A stretch of DNA of 64,000 bases, taken from the NCBI RefSeq assembly GCF_900111605.1, contig NZ_FOIA01000003.1, positions 62,001 to 126,000 on the forward strand, in the 5' to 3' direction. Shown one piece after another: positions 44,539-53,990 of this stretch. Made by a program: the position numbers and the translations under genes. Within the stretch, counting starts at the first letter, position 1, and each line of letters begins with the position of its first letter. The notes under the pieces were generated by a model that was not told the origin of the DNA, did not search any database, and saw only the letters and a list, made by a program, of their open reading frames with translations. Source of the stretch: Nitrosomonas marina (GTDB lineage: Bacteria; Pseudomonadota; Gammaproteobacteria; Burkholderiales; Nitrosomonadaceae).

Positions 44539-44620
44539 GTAGGGTGCAATAACCAACGGGCATTGCACCGTTGGGCGTGACTTTATGGTGCAATGCGCTT
44601 CGCTTATTGGCACCCTACAA
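44539..44620. repeat. REP-like palindrome C, immediately after the FGE-fold gene
   Basis: A complete unit starting 3 bp after the stop. GGTGCAAT (44543-44550) pairs with ATTGCACC (44562-44569), and the outer ends GTAGGGTGCAATAA and TTATTGGCACCCTAC are inverted repeats with one extra base. It may act as a terminator for the gene, and as a structure next to the putative variable region. Confidence 0.8.
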
Positions 44621-44639
44621 AGCACCTACAAAACCTTTT

Positions 44640-45509
44640 TTATTCAATATTCTGCACCTGCTCGCGCATCTGTTCGATCAGGACTTTCAGTTCCATGGCG
44701 ATTCGGGAGATTTCGATGTCGACCGATTTGGAACCGATGGTATTGGCCTCGCGGTTGAGTTCCTGCATCAGAAAATCGAGCCGCTTGCCGACGGTTCCCC
44801 CGGTGTTCAGAATGCGTTCGACTTCATCCAGGTGGGTACGCAGCCGGGACAGTTCTTCGTCGATATCGATTTTGGCGGCAAAAATGGTGATTTCCTGACG
44901 TATGCGGTCGTCTTCGCGATTATCGAGTGCCTCCTGCAGGCGTGTGGCCAGTTTTTCTTCAAAGGCTGCGATCAGGTCGGGGATGCGCGGCAAAATTGCC
45001 GCCAGGTGTTGCCGCATGGTTGTGGCACGCTCAAGCAGTACCGTTTGCAGTTTTTCGCCTTCGCGCATGCGGGTCGCCTGTAGTTCTGGCAGTACTGATT
45101 CCAGTAAAGCCAGCGTGTTTTGATGTAATTCATCGATGGACAGCACACTGCTGCCTAGCATGCCCGGCCAGTTCAGTATTTGAGCAACGGACAAGCCGGC
45201 TGCTTCGGGTAGCGCGGTTTTGACCGTGTGATTCAGTTCCAGCAGTTTGTGCATTAGCGCCGAGTTCAGTTGCTGCGGGTTTTCAATGTCCGAATGCGGT
45301 GTGAAATTCAGTCGGCATTCGATTTTTCCGCGTTTCAGATGCTGCGCGATCTGTTCGCGGATTTTGGGTTCGAGTGCGCGGAAGTCGTCCGGCAGACGTA
45401 ACTGAATATCCAGAAACCGGTTGTTGACGGCACGTAATTCCAGCGTCAGCGTGCCGTTAGGGGTCGTCTGCGTCCGGGTGGCGTAGCCCGTCATGCTGCT
45501 GATCATCAT
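44640..45509 (-). CDS. yicC: YicC family endoribonuclease
   Basis: 289 residues, the standard length. N-terminus ISSMTGYATRTQTTPNGTLTLELRAVNNRFLDIQLRLPDDF, EQIAQHLKRGKIECRL, MREGEKLQTVLLERATTM and the C-terminal DUF1732 part GKRLDFLMQELNREANTIGSKSVDIEISRIAMELKVLIEQMREQVQNIE are all characteristic. YicC acts in RNA decay (for example of the RyhB sRNA in E. coli). Either of two adjacent ATGs may start it. It lies downstream of prfC on the same strand. Confidence 0.92.
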   Translation of the reverse strand: MMISSMTGYATRTQTTPNGTLTLELRAVNNRFLDIQLRLPDDFRALEPKIREQIAQHLKRGKIECRLNFTPHSDIENPQQLNSALMHKLLELNHTVKTALPEAAGLSVAQILNWPGMLGSSVLSIDELHQNTLALLESVLPELQATRMREGEKLQTVLLERATTMRQHLAAILPRIPDLIAAFEEKLATRLQEALDNREDDRIRQEITIFAAKIDIDEELSRLRTHLDEVERILNTGGTVGKRLDFLMQELNREANTIGSKSVDIEISRIAMELKVLIEQMREQVQNIE

Positions 45510-45538
45510 TGATGCATGCTCCAGTCGTTGGGATGAAT

Positions 45539-47140
45539 TTATTGCGTTTGAAAGACCAGTCCGGCGTGTTCACGCATTTTGTGAAACTGCACGGATGGCC
45601 AGTTTTCTTCGGCCACGCTGATTTCGGCGCCGAAGGAAGCCAGGAATGTCGGTGCGTCAACAGCGTCGTAAGCAATCCGGTGCGCATTCGCTTCGATAAA
45701 GCGCTGCAATTCACGCGGATCGTCCGCCGTCACCCAGCGTGCCAGCTGGTATTTGGCCGGCGCAATACGGGCGGCAACGGCATATTCATGTTGCAGACGG
45801 TGCGCAACGACTTCAAATTGCAAAATGCCGACCGCTCCCAGCAACAGCATGTTGCCGAGATGGGGACGGAATACCTGGATTGCTCCTTCTTCACCGAGTT
45901 GGGTCAGGCCAAGCTTGAGTTGTTTGCTGCGCAGCGGATCGGCTATTTCGACGGTGCGAAATATTTCCGGCGCAAAAAACGGCAGGCCGGTGAATTGCAG
46001 CGATTCGCCTTCAGTCAGGGTGTCGCCAAGCTGCAGGGTGCCGTGGTTGGGTATGCCGATAATATCGCCGGGATAGGCTTCTTCCAGAATATCGCGGCGC
46101 TGCGACAGGAACGACACCACGGTATTGGTACGAATATCCTTGCCGCTGCGCGCGACTTTAAGATTCATGCCGCGCCTGAACTGACCGGAGCAGATGCGCA
46201 AGAAGGCGATACGGTCGCGGTGCGCCGGATTCATATTGGCCTGAATTTTAAATACGACGCCGGAAAATTTCTGTTCGTCGGGCAATACTTCGCGCTGCAT
46301 CGCCTGGCGGGGTTCTGGCGGCGGGGCCAGGTCCACCAGCGCATCCAGCACTTCACGTACGCCGAAATTGTTGATTGCCGAGCCGAAAAAAACCGGTGTC
46401 TGCTGGCCGGCAAGAAACGCCATGTGATCGAAGGCCGGAGAGGCCACCTCAATCAGTTCGATTTCCTGTTGTGCATCGCTCAGGGCAGAGCCGAAACGTA
46501 ATTGTACATCCCTGTCATTCAGGTTTGTAACAAATTCGTTTGCGGTATCGGCACGGTCGGCGCCTGGTTTAAAGACACGCAATCCTTGCTTGCGCAGGTC
46601 ATATACGCCGTGGAAAGAACGGCCCATACCGATCGGCCAGGTAAACGGCACCGCATCCATACTGAGCGTGCGCTCTATTTCATCGATGAGGTCCAGCGGC
46701 GGCTGCACTTCACGGTCCATTTTGTTGATAAAAGTCAGTATCGGTGTATGCCGCGCTCGACAGACCTCAAGCAGGCGCAGGGTCTGTTCCTCGACACCGT
46801 TGGCAGCGTCAATAACCATCAATGCAGCATCGACGGCGGTCAGGACGCGGTAGGTATCTTCAGAGAAATCCTGGTGCCCGGGTGTGTCCAGCAGATTAAT
46901 CACGCAGTCGCGGTATTCCATCTGCATGACCGAACTGGCAACCGATATGCCGCGTTGCTTTTCGATTTCCATCCAGTCTGAGGTGGCGTGTCGGCTGGCT
47001 TTGCGCGCTTTGACGCTGCCGGCAATATGGATCGCGCCGGCGTACATTAACAGTTTCTCGGTGAGTGTCGTTTTGCCCGCATCCGGGTGGGAAATGATGG
47101 CGAACGTACGGCGCCGCGTGACTTCTTTTTCAATGCTCAT
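45539..47140 (-). CDS. prfC: Peptide chain release factor 3
   Basis: The start is the ATG at 47140 ([20 protein letters not shown]); the upstream in-frame extension is not conserved. 533 residues, typical of RF3. GTPase motifs: G1 SHPDAGKTTLTEKLL, G2 QRGISVASSVMQ, G3 DTPGHQDFSEDTYRVL, G4 FINKMDREVQPPLD. Then domain II (FSGVVFKIQANMNPAHRDRIAFLRICSG) and the RF3-specific C-terminal domain (GVLQFEVV-like: AVGILQFEVVAHRLQHEY). RF3 releases RF1/RF2 from ribosomes. It overlaps the ABC ATPase stop by 11 bp. Confidence 0.96.
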   Translation of the reverse strand: MSIEKEVTRRRTFAIISHPDAGKTTLTEKLLMYAGAIHIAGSVKARKASRHATSDWMEIEKQRGISVASSVMQMEYRDCVINLLDTPGHQDFSEDTYRVLTAVDAALMVIDAANGVEEQTLRLLEVCRARHTPILTFINKMDREVQPPLDLIDEIERTLSMDAVPFTWPIGMGRSFHGVYDLRKQGLRVFKPGADRADTANEFVTNLNDRDVQLRFGSALSDAQQEIELIEVASPAFDHMAFLAGQQTPVFFGSAINNFGVREVLDALVDLAPPPEPRQAMQREVLPDEQKFSGVVFKIQANMNPAHRDRIAFLRICSGQFRRGMNLKVARSGKDIRTNTVVSFLSQRRDILEEAYPGDIIGIPNHGTLQLGDTLTEGESLQFTGLPFFAPEIFRTVEIADPLRSKQLKLGLTQLGEEGAIQVFRPHLGNMLLLGAVGILQFEVVAHRLQHEYAVAARIAPAKYQLARWVTADDPRELQRFIEANAHRIAYDAVDAPTFLASFGAEISVAEENWPSVQFHKMREHAGLVFQTQ

Positions 47141-49196
47141 GTTGCCTAGTAATGTGCTCCTGTGAATAAAGATAACAATGTGTATAGTGCGTTGGGCTGA
47201 TTGTGCTGGCTGCCGGATAAGACTGGTTGCAGACCGGCATGGCATGCGGACAACGTGGGTGAAAATGACAGCCTGCCGGTGGTGAGGCCGGCGAGGGCAA
47301 ATCCCCTTTTAATTTTATCATGGCTGCAGCAGAGGATTCATTAATGACCGGCACTGCGGATAATAACGCCTGCGTATACGGATGCCGGGGATGATCGATC
47401 ACTTCATCGACCCGCCCGTATTCAACAATACGACCCAGGTACATGACTGCAATCTCGTCGGCCAGATATTCGACAACCGAAATATTATGCGTTATGAATA
47501 AAAATGCAAGTCCAAAATCATTCTGTAACGTATTCAGAAGATTCAGAATCTGCGCTTGTACTGAGACATCGAGAGCGCTGGTTGGTTCATCGCAAATCAG
47601 CAGACTTGGATTGACCGCCAGCGCCCGGGCGATTGCTATGCGCTGCCGCTGACCACCCGAAAATTCATGTGGATAGCGCCATTTGGCTTCAACGGGCAAT
47701 CCGACGCAATCGAGCAGTGCATCAACTGCCTGTTCGCGCGAAAGGGGGGGCTGCGATGCCTGAATATTCACGGCAGGCGTGTCGACATTGAGTGCATTCA
47801 TGCCTTCCTGAAGAATATCGATAATCCGCATACGCGGATTCAGGGATGAATAGGGATCCTGAAATACGAATTGCAAATCTGAACGCAGCGGGCGTAATCG
47901 TTCACGGCGCATGCCAACCAGCTCATGGCCGTTATAACGGACATTGCCGGCCGTCGGCTCGATAAGCTGCAGAATGCTTTTACCGACGGTGGTTTTTCCG
48001 CAACCCGATTCACCGACCAGCGCCAGTGTTTTTCCGGCAAAGATGTTCAGCGAAACGCCATCGACAGCCCTGACCTGACCGACAACGCGCTTGAACAGTC
48101 CTTTGCGGATCGGGAAATGAACCTTGAGTCCGTTAACCTGCAATAACGGCCTGTCGGTCTGTAGTTGCTGTGCTGCGGTTTCGGTTTTCAAGGTAATATC
48201 AGGTGCCGGTCTGTATTGTTCGGGTACTGCAGCCGTATCGTAAAGATGGCAGCGGACGCTGTGATTGTCAGCAATTATGTGCCATTGGGGCACGGTATCG
48301 TGACAGCGTGCAAAAGCATGCGGGCAGCGGTCAGCAAAGCGGCAGCCTTTGAATTGCTGCGACAGAGAAGGCACCGTGCCGCTGATGACAGCCAGTTCCT
48401 GATGGCGTTTCTGTTTGGCCGGAAGCGAGGCGAACAGCTGCTGGGAATATGGATGCGCAGGTTGCGAAAAGAACCGTTCTCGCGGGGATTGTTCGACGAT
48501 TTCTCCTGCATACATGACCGCGATGACCTGCGCCATTTCACTGACGACGCCCAGATCGTGCGTAATCAGCAGGATTGTCATCTGATTTTGTTGCTGGATC
48601 TGGCGCAGCAGATCAAGCACCTGCGCCTGAATAGTAACATCGAGTGCGGTTGTCGGTTCATCGGCAATCAGCAATTCGGGCTGTCCTGCCAGTGCCATGG
48701 CGATCATCGCCCGTTGCTTCATGCCACCTGAAAACTGAAAGGAATATTCATGCATTCTGCGGCGTGCATCGGGAATGCCGACCTGTTCGAGCAGTTCGAC
48801 AATGCGATGTTGTGCGGCCTCATTACTCAGTCGCAAATGCTGTTTCAAAACCTCGTTAATCTGGTCTGCAATAGTCATGACCGGATTGAGGCTGAGCATG
48901 GGTTCCTGAAATATCATACTGATCAGTTTGCCGCGAATACGGCGCATTGATGCCTCAGGTAGCTGAAGTATGTCATTACCGCTGAGTCTGACTGCGCCCG
49001 ACTGTATTTCACCGGTGTCAGGTAATAACCGCATGATGGACAGCGCCGTCATGGATTTGCCGCAGCCTGATTCGCCAAGCAGGGCGAAAGTTTCACCTTT
49101 ATTGATGGTTAATGACAGGCCATCGACCGCACGTACCGGGCTGTTACCGGTATGCAGTATCGTTTTCAGATTTTCGATTTGCAGCAATGTGTTCAT
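47130..49196 (-). CDS. Double ABC ATPase of a peptide/nickel-type importer (DppD-DppF fusion)
   Basis: 688 residues: two complete ATPase modules in one chain, as in YejF and GsiA. The first has Walker [16 protein letters not shown] and signature [15 protein letters not shown], then the oligopeptide extension [14 protein letters not shown]. The second has [30 protein letters not shown], Walker [13 protein letters not shown] and [14 protein letters not shown]. The modules probably drive uptake of small peptides or similar solutes together with the permease encoded next (4-bp overlap). No solute-binding protein or second permease is present in this window, so the transporter is incomplete here. 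Confidence 0.9.
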   Translation of the reverse strand: MNTLLQIENLKTILHTGNSPVRAVDGLSLTINKGETFALLGESGCGKSMTALSIMRLLPDTGEIQSGAVRLSGNDILQLPEASMRRIRGKLISMIFQEPMLSLNPVMTIADQINEVLKQHLRLSNEAAQHRIVELLEQVGIPDARRRMHEYSFQFSGGMKQRAMIAMALAGQPELLIADEPTTALDVTIQAQVLDLLRQIQQQNQMTILLITHDLGVVSEMAQVIAVMYAGEIVEQSPRERFFSQPAHPYSQQLFASLPAKQKRHQELAVISGTVPSLSQQFKGCRFADRCPHAFARCHDTVPQWHIIADNHSVRCHLYDTAAVPEQYRPAPDITLKTETAAQQLQTDRPLLQVNGLKVHFPIRKGLFKRVVGQVRAVDGVSLNIFAGKTLALVGESGCGKTTVGKSILQLIEPTAGNVRYNGHELVGMRRERLRPLRSDLQFVFQDPYSSLNPRMRIIDILQEGMNALNVDTPAVNIQASQPPLSREQAVDALLDCVGLPVEAKWRYPHEFSGGQRQRIAIARALAVNPSLLICDEPTSALDVSVQAQILNLLNTLQNDFGLAFLFITHNISVVEYLADEIAVMYLGRIVEYGRVDEVIDHPRHPYTQALLSAVPVINESSAAAMIKLKGDLPSPASPPAGCHFHPRCPHAMPVCNQSYPAASTISPTHYTHCYLYSQEHITRQHEH

Positions 49197-50731
49197 GATC
49201 GCCGTGGTGGTTTGTTGACTGTAACGGCAGTAACCGGCGAGACGGATGCCTGTGTCGCCGCTGCCTGATGTGTGGTTGCCGCAGTCGGGATATTAGCCTT
49301 TGGCTGGTTGTCGTGGTTCAGATAAGTTCTGACGCGAGGGTCGAGCGCTTTCTGTACTGCGTCTGCAAACAGGTTTGCACAGAGTACCAGGGTGAACATA
49401 AATAAAAATGCGGCCAGCAATGCCCACCATACCATCGGTTCGCGGGCCATTTCCAGCCGGGCCGCATTAATCATGGTGCCAAAGCTGATCATGGACGGAT
49501 CAACGCCCACGCCAACATAGGACAGCACGGCTTCGGCCAGAACCAGCCCACTGAAATCCATCACTGTGGCTATCAGAACAATGTACATTACGTTAGGCAG
49601 GATATGGCGGCTGATAATACGCCAGTGCGAGACGCCGAATGCATGCGCCGCCTGAATGTATTCCATTTCCCGAAGCTTCAGTGTTTCTCCGCGTAGCAAC
49701 CGGCAAAGGCTGGTCCAGCTGGTAATACCCAGAATAATGCATAAAAAAAGCAGACGTATATCCGCACGCGACGCGATCGTTTCAAACATTTCAGGATGAG
49801 TTTCAATATACACCTGCATCATGAGAACCGTTGCTGCAATCAGCAGGACACTGGGGATGGAGTTTAGCGTGGTATAAATGTATTGAATCACGTCATCGAT
49901 CCAGCCGCGAAAATACCCGGCTGTTATGCCCAGCAGCAATGCAAAAGGGAGCATAATCAGCGTGGTCAAAGTGCCGATAATCAGCGCAATGCGTATGCTT
50001 TTCAATGAAAGGTACAGTACATCCTGGCCGACCTTGTCCGTGCCCAGCACATGATATTGCATTGCGAGCGATGTAGTTATGCCGATCAGCATGCAAACAA
50101 TTGCCAGTGTAATAAGAATGGCATGCCATGGAATCTCAGTCGAGCGCCGCCAGATGGACTGAAAACACTGAGCAAAGTTGCGGTCTGAACGCCGCGCCAT
50201 GCTCAGGCACAGCAGGGCATGCAAACCGCACCATACGAGTAGTCCCAACACTGCACCAGTAGCGGTCCGCCACGCGATATCCGGTAACCGGTCTGATTCC
50301 GGGTTCTGAAGGTGCGCGCCGCCAAATTCGAGCCTGGCAAACGTGCGTATCTGGTTGCCGTCCGGTAGGTCGATAGTCTCCTTGGTATATAAATGCGTCG
50401 CCAGCGGCGCTGAATAGGTCTTTTCAACGTTGGTTCGCAACGGCGTCAGCACGATATCGAGTACACTAAGCACTTCAACGCTGTACACTCTTTCTCCCTG
50501 ACTGTTTGTGTGCTGTAAAGCCGGGCGGAAATGCAGCGTATCCAGTAAACCGATAGTAATGAAGACCAGTAAAACGGTAAGTGCGGACATGCCACTGGTA
50601 CTGTGTCCGACTCTTCTCCAGGGGGCGAGCAAGTGCTCATGTTTTCGGACATACCAGATGGTAACGAGCACGATCAGAACCAGTAAAAATACCAGTGAGT
50701 CGGTCCAGAGAATAACGGGCTTGAATGGCAT
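49193..50731 (-). CDS. DppC/OppC-type ABC permease with long N-terminal extension
   Basis: 512 residues, about 170 more than typical DppC/YejE. The conserved permease part begins near residue 215 (LGTDKVGQDVLYLSLKSIRIALIIGTLTTLI) and includes the EAA loop EYIQAAHAFGVSHWRIISRHILPNVMYIVLI and LSYVGVGVDPSMISFGTMI. The first 210 residues hold two or three extra TM segments (~11-28, 48-67, 160-175) and an exported loop with YSVEVLSVLDIVLTP. The C-terminus is a Thr/Ala-rich tail. It is coupled to the ATPase gene by a 4-bp overlap. The extra segment may substitute for a missing partner permease or binding protein; this is speculative. Confidence 0.85.
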   Translation of the reverse strand: MPFKPVILWTDSLVFLLVLIVLVTIWYVRKHEHLLAPWRRVGHSTSGMSALTVLLVFITIGLLDTLHFRPALQHTNSQGERVYSVEVLSVLDIVLTPLRTNVEKTYSAPLATHLYTKETIDLPDGNQIRTFARLEFGGAHLQNPESDRLPDIAWRTATGAVLGLLVWCGLHALLCLSMARRSDRNFAQCFQSIWRRSTEIPWHAILITLAIVCMLIGITTSLAMQYHVLGTDKVGQDVLYLSLKSIRIALIIGTLTTLIMLPFALLLGITAGYFRGWIDDVIQYIYTTLNSIPSVLLIAATVLMMQVYIETHPEMFETIASRADIRLLFLCIILGITSWTSLCRLLRGETLKLREMEYIQAAHAFGVSHWRIISRHILPNVMYIVLIATVMDFSGLVLAEAVLSYVGVGVDPSMISFGTMINAARLEMAREPMVWWALLAAFLFMFTLVLCANLFADAVQKALDPRVRTYLNHDNQPKANIPTAATTHQAAATQASVSPVTAVTVNKPPRRS

Positions 50732-50920
50732 TTCAGTATTCGTTTACAGCAGAGTCAAATGTGGACGGTTTCAGACCACCGGTTATAACATAATTGTATC
50801 TGCTTCACCATCACCTTATTCTGTTGCGGTCTCTCTGTTGAGGGTGAAATGGTGTCAACCGGATGCACTTGTTTTTGATTTGCATGCAACAACGCGCTGC
50901 TTGATTGCTGCCAGTTCAGT

Positions 50921-52120
50921 TTATTCGGTATGCAATGCATCGACGGGATTCAGTTGAGCGGCACGCATAGCCGGTAACACGCCGGCTGCAAGACCTATGA
51001 ATATTGAAATTACCAAGGCACCTAAAACATAGTCCCAGGGAATGTTAACCGGCAAATTGACGACAAAAATTTTGAGTAAACCGGCCAGACCGGAACCGGC
51101 AATCAGTCCTGCCATGCCGCCTAATGTCGATAACACCGTCGATTCAATCAGAAATAAAGTCCGAATGCGCGCGCGCGTTGTTCCCAGCGCGGTCAGTAAT
51201 CCGATTTCGGCTACCCGTTCTGCGACTGCGATATGCATTAATGTGACCATGCCGACAGCGCCGACCAGCAAGGAAATGCCGCCCAGAGCCGCAACAGCGA
51301 ATTTGAGTACATTCAGAACAGTCGAGAGCGTACTGAGCATTTGCTGTTGTGGTGTGACCGTAAAATCTTCCCGTCCATGACGAGCGATGAGAATATCTTT
51401 TAATTCGTCAACAACCGCTTCCAGCGGTGCGTCAGGCTGATAGGACACATTGATTTCCATTACGCCTTCCCGATTAAAAACCTCCAGTGCCCGTGTGGTG
51501 GGAATGTAAACGGTATCATCCAGATCGAACCCGAGTACATGACCCTTGGGAGCCATGACGCCGATGATTCGGAACCGGGAGCCACCAGCCTGCAGAATTT
51601 CTCCGAGCGGATTTTTGCTGTCGAACAGTTCTTGATGTACTTTGGCACCGAGTACGACATAAGCGCGTGGATTCCGTGGATCGTCGTCCGGCAAAAATCG
51701 GCCGATAGCAACCTGCATATTGAACGCACGCGCGAAATCGGGTCCCTGGCCGTACAGCGTGACGCGTCTGCTGAGTCTGTTAGCCTTGATTTCCGCATTT
51801 CCCATAACGCTCGGATTGGTATATTCGACATAGCGGGAATTGCCTAATGCAATCGCGTCATCGATGGTCAGCAGACGGGCGCTGCCGATAGCGCCCAGCG
51901 AGCCGCCGTGTGTTGTGATTTTACCGGGTGTAATAGTAATGATATTGGTCCCGAACTGGGTAAACTCCGATAATACAAAACGCTGGACACCATCACCGAT
52001 GGCCGTTAACAGAATAACTGCGGCAATGCCGATAGCGATCCCGGATGCCGATAATGCCGTGCGCAGGGGGTGCGCGGTCAGTGAACGGAAAGCAAAATGC
52101 AGTGTATCGATCGAGTTCAT
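50921..52120 (-). CDS. MacB/FtsX-type ABC permease (second of pair)
   Basis: 399 residues: N-terminal TM helix (RTALSASGIAIGIAAVILLTAIGDG), a large periplasmic MacB core domain (residues ~55-265) with ALGNSRYVEYTNPSVMGNAEI and VYIPTTRALEVFNREG, and three C-terminal TM helices with the FtsX signature LVGAVGMVTLMHIAVAERVAEIGLLTALGTTRARIRTLFLIE. It is one of two similar permease genes in this operon, coupled to the next by a 4-bp overlap, so the exporter is likely a heterodimer with the separate ATPase. Substrate unknown. Confidence 0.9.
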   Translation of the reverse strand: MNSIDTLHFAFRSLTAHPLRTALSASGIAIGIAAVILLTAIGDGVQRFVLSEFTQFGTNIITITPGKITTHGGSLGAIGSARLLTIDDAIALGNSRYVEYTNPSVMGNAEIKANRLSRRVTLYGQGPDFARAFNMQVAIGRFLPDDDPRNPRAYVVLGAKVHQELFDSKNPLGEILQAGGSRFRIIGVMAPKGHVLGFDLDDTVYIPTTRALEVFNREGVMEINVSYQPDAPLEAVVDELKDILIARHGREDFTVTPQQQMLSTLSTVLNVLKFAVAALGGISLLVGAVGMVTLMHIAVAERVAEIGLLTALGTTRARIRTLFLIESTVLSTLGGMAGLIAGSGLAGLLKIFVVNLPVNIPWDYVLGALVISIFIGLAAGVLPAMRAAQLNPVDALHTE

Positions 52121-53319
52121 TTCTTACTCAATGCTTGAACGGCATCCAGACGCGCGGCCTTGTTGGCTGGCAGAATACTGGCAAGAATGCCGGTTAATAA
52201 AGCGACCGTGATACCGGCAATGCTGGCCCATGCTGGTGCCCATGCAGGAAGATCAGGATATACAAGGCGTAGCATAAGACTGCCTAACTGACCCAGCAGA
52301 AAACCGAAAGCTGCACCCGCTGTAGACAGCCACATGGCCTCGGCAAAAAACAAGAAACGAATATCGGCGGCTGGCGCGCCTATCGCTTTCAACAGTCCGA
52401 TTTCCGAAGTGCGTTGATTCACTGCGACCAGCATCACATTCATGACCAGAATACCGGCAACGATCAGGCTGATCGCAGCGATACCGGCAACAGCAAGTGT
52501 CAACGCGTGCAAAATACGGTCGAATGTCGCCAGAATTGCATCCTGCGTGATAACGGTGATATCTTCCTCGCCATCGTGACTTTGTTTGAGCGTTTCCAGA
52601 ATGGCTTCTTTGGCTGGTTCTATGGCATCGTGGCTTTTGGCTTCGACCAGTATGCGAAAAAGAGATGTGGTGTTGAATAAGGATTGTGCCTGCTCGACCG
52701 GTATGATCACGATTTCATCGGTATTGTGGCCCATGGTTTTACCCTGAGGGGCGAGAACGCCGGATACAAGAAACCGACGTTCATTCAATCTGATTCGCTG
52801 TCCAATGGCCGATGTCAGTGGAAAGAATTCGCTGGCCAGTTGGGAACCAAGGACGATCTGGGCGCTGTAGTCAGCGCCATGCTTCAAAAAGCCGCCTTGA
52901 GCCAGTTTCATATGCCGTATGGGAATAAGTTCAGCATTGCTGCCGAGCACGGTAACCTCGCGCAGCCGGTTTGAAGCGGAGAGCTCCGCCTCACCGACGT
53001 TCAGTGGTGCGTACCGCCTGACTTGAGGAAGTCTGCCGAGCAATTGCGCATCTTTCAGCGTCAGATCACGTGGTGTCTGTCCCAGCACGGCGCCGGGAAA
53101 TGCACCGGTAGTTTCTGCGCGTCCGGGCATGACAACTAGTAAATTGGTACCGATTGAGGAGAACTGGTTTACAACATATTTTCGGGCGCCGTCGCCCAGC
53201 GCTGTCAACACAACAACGGCGGCAACACCCAGTGTCATCGCAAGAATAATCAAAACCGAGCGCAGGCGGTAACTGACTACGGTTTTAAATGATAAAAAAA
53301 AAGTATCGGCCAGTGTCAT
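52117..53319 (-). CDS. MacB/FtsX-type ABC permease (first of pair)
   Basis: 400 residues, same architecture as its neighbour: VLIILAMTLGVAAVVVLTALGDGARKYVVNQF at the N-terminus, a periplasmic core with IRLNERRFLVSGVLAPQG and DEIVIIPVEQAQSLFNTTSLFRI, then three TM helices including VAGILVMNVMLVAVNQRTSEIGLLKAIGAPAADIRFLFFAEA. Four-bp overlaps with both neighbours indicate translational coupling. In MacB the ATPase is fused; here it is encoded separately. Confidence 0.9.
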   Translation of the reverse strand: MTLADTFFLSFKTVVSYRLRSVLIILAMTLGVAAVVVLTALGDGARKYVVNQFSSIGTNLLVVMPGRAETTGAFPGAVLGQTPRDLTLKDAQLLGRLPQVRRYAPLNVGEAELSASNRLREVTVLGSNAELIPIRHMKLAQGGFLKHGADYSAQIVLGSQLASEFFPLTSAIGQRIRLNERRFLVSGVLAPQGKTMGHNTDEIVIIPVEQAQSLFNTTSLFRILVEAKSHDAIEPAKEAILETLKQSHDGEEDITVITQDAILATFDRILHALTLAVAGIAAISLIVAGILVMNVMLVAVNQRTSEIGLLKAIGAPAADIRFLFFAEAMWLSTAGAAFGFLLGQLGSLMLRLVYPDLPAWAPAWASIAGITVALLTGILASILPANKAARLDAVQALSKK

Positions 53320-53990
53320 GTCTTTTTATCGGTCATGATTTTTCCGTCACGCAGCATCAGTTGACGGTGCGCACGATCACCCAGCTCGCGGTCATGCGTC
53401 ACGACTATGAGTGTGGTGCCGGTCTGGTGCAGGTTTTCCAGCAACGCAATAACTTCTACGCCTATTTGATGGTCCAGATTGCCTGTTGGTTCATCGGCCA
53501 GTATAGCCGTCGGCTGCATAATGGTGGCCCGTGCAATGGCGACGCGCTGTCGTTGTCCGCCAGACAATTCAGACGGCCTGTGCGCGGCACGGTCTGAGAG
53601 ATCGAATGCACGTAATGTATCGTTTACACGTTGTTTGCGCTCAGCCGCCGCCAGTCCGCTAAGAATCAAAGGCAGTTCAATATTCTCGGCAGCTGTCAGG
53701 CGCGGTACCAGATGAAACGATTGAAATACAAAACCGATCTTTTCACGGCGGATCTGTGCCTGCTCGGCTTCAGACAAGTCAGTGACTGTTTTGCCATCGA
53801 GCCTGTAACTGCCGTCGTCCGGTTTATCCAGTAAACCGATAACATTCAGTAATGTTGACTTTCCTGATCCGGAAGGTCCCATGATGGCCACATATTCACC
53901 ATCCTGAATCTCAAGATCAATATGATTCAGCGCATAAATACTTTGTTCTCCCATATGGAAAATGCGCGTGATACTGGTCAGTTCAATCAT
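53316..53990 (-). CDS. ABC exporter ATPase (MacB/LolD type)
   Basis: 224 residues. Walker [17 protein letters not shown]-loop [21 protein letters not shown], signature [14 protein letters not shown], Walker [12 protein letters not shown] and switch His VVTHDREL. This is the LolD/MacB-N class that powers FtsX-type mechanotransmission. Overlaps of 4 bp link it to the adaptor upstream and the permease downstream. Confidence 0.93.
   Translation of the reverse strand: MIELTSITRIFHMGEQSIYALNHIDLEIQDGEYVAIMGPSGSGKSTLLNVIGLLDKPDDGSYRLDGKTVTDLSEAEQAQIRREKIGFVFQSFHLVPRLTAAENIELPLILSGLAAAERKQRVNDTLRAFDLSDRAAHRPSELSGGQRQRVAIARATIMQPTAILADEPTGNLDHQIGVEVIALLENLHQTGTTLIVVTHDRELGDRAHRQLMLRDGKIMTDKKT

Noticed and set aside
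45509..46501. Long open frame (about 330 codons) on the plus strand
   Set aside because: It lies entirely antisense to prfC, has no recognisable domain, and is a codon-bias shadow.
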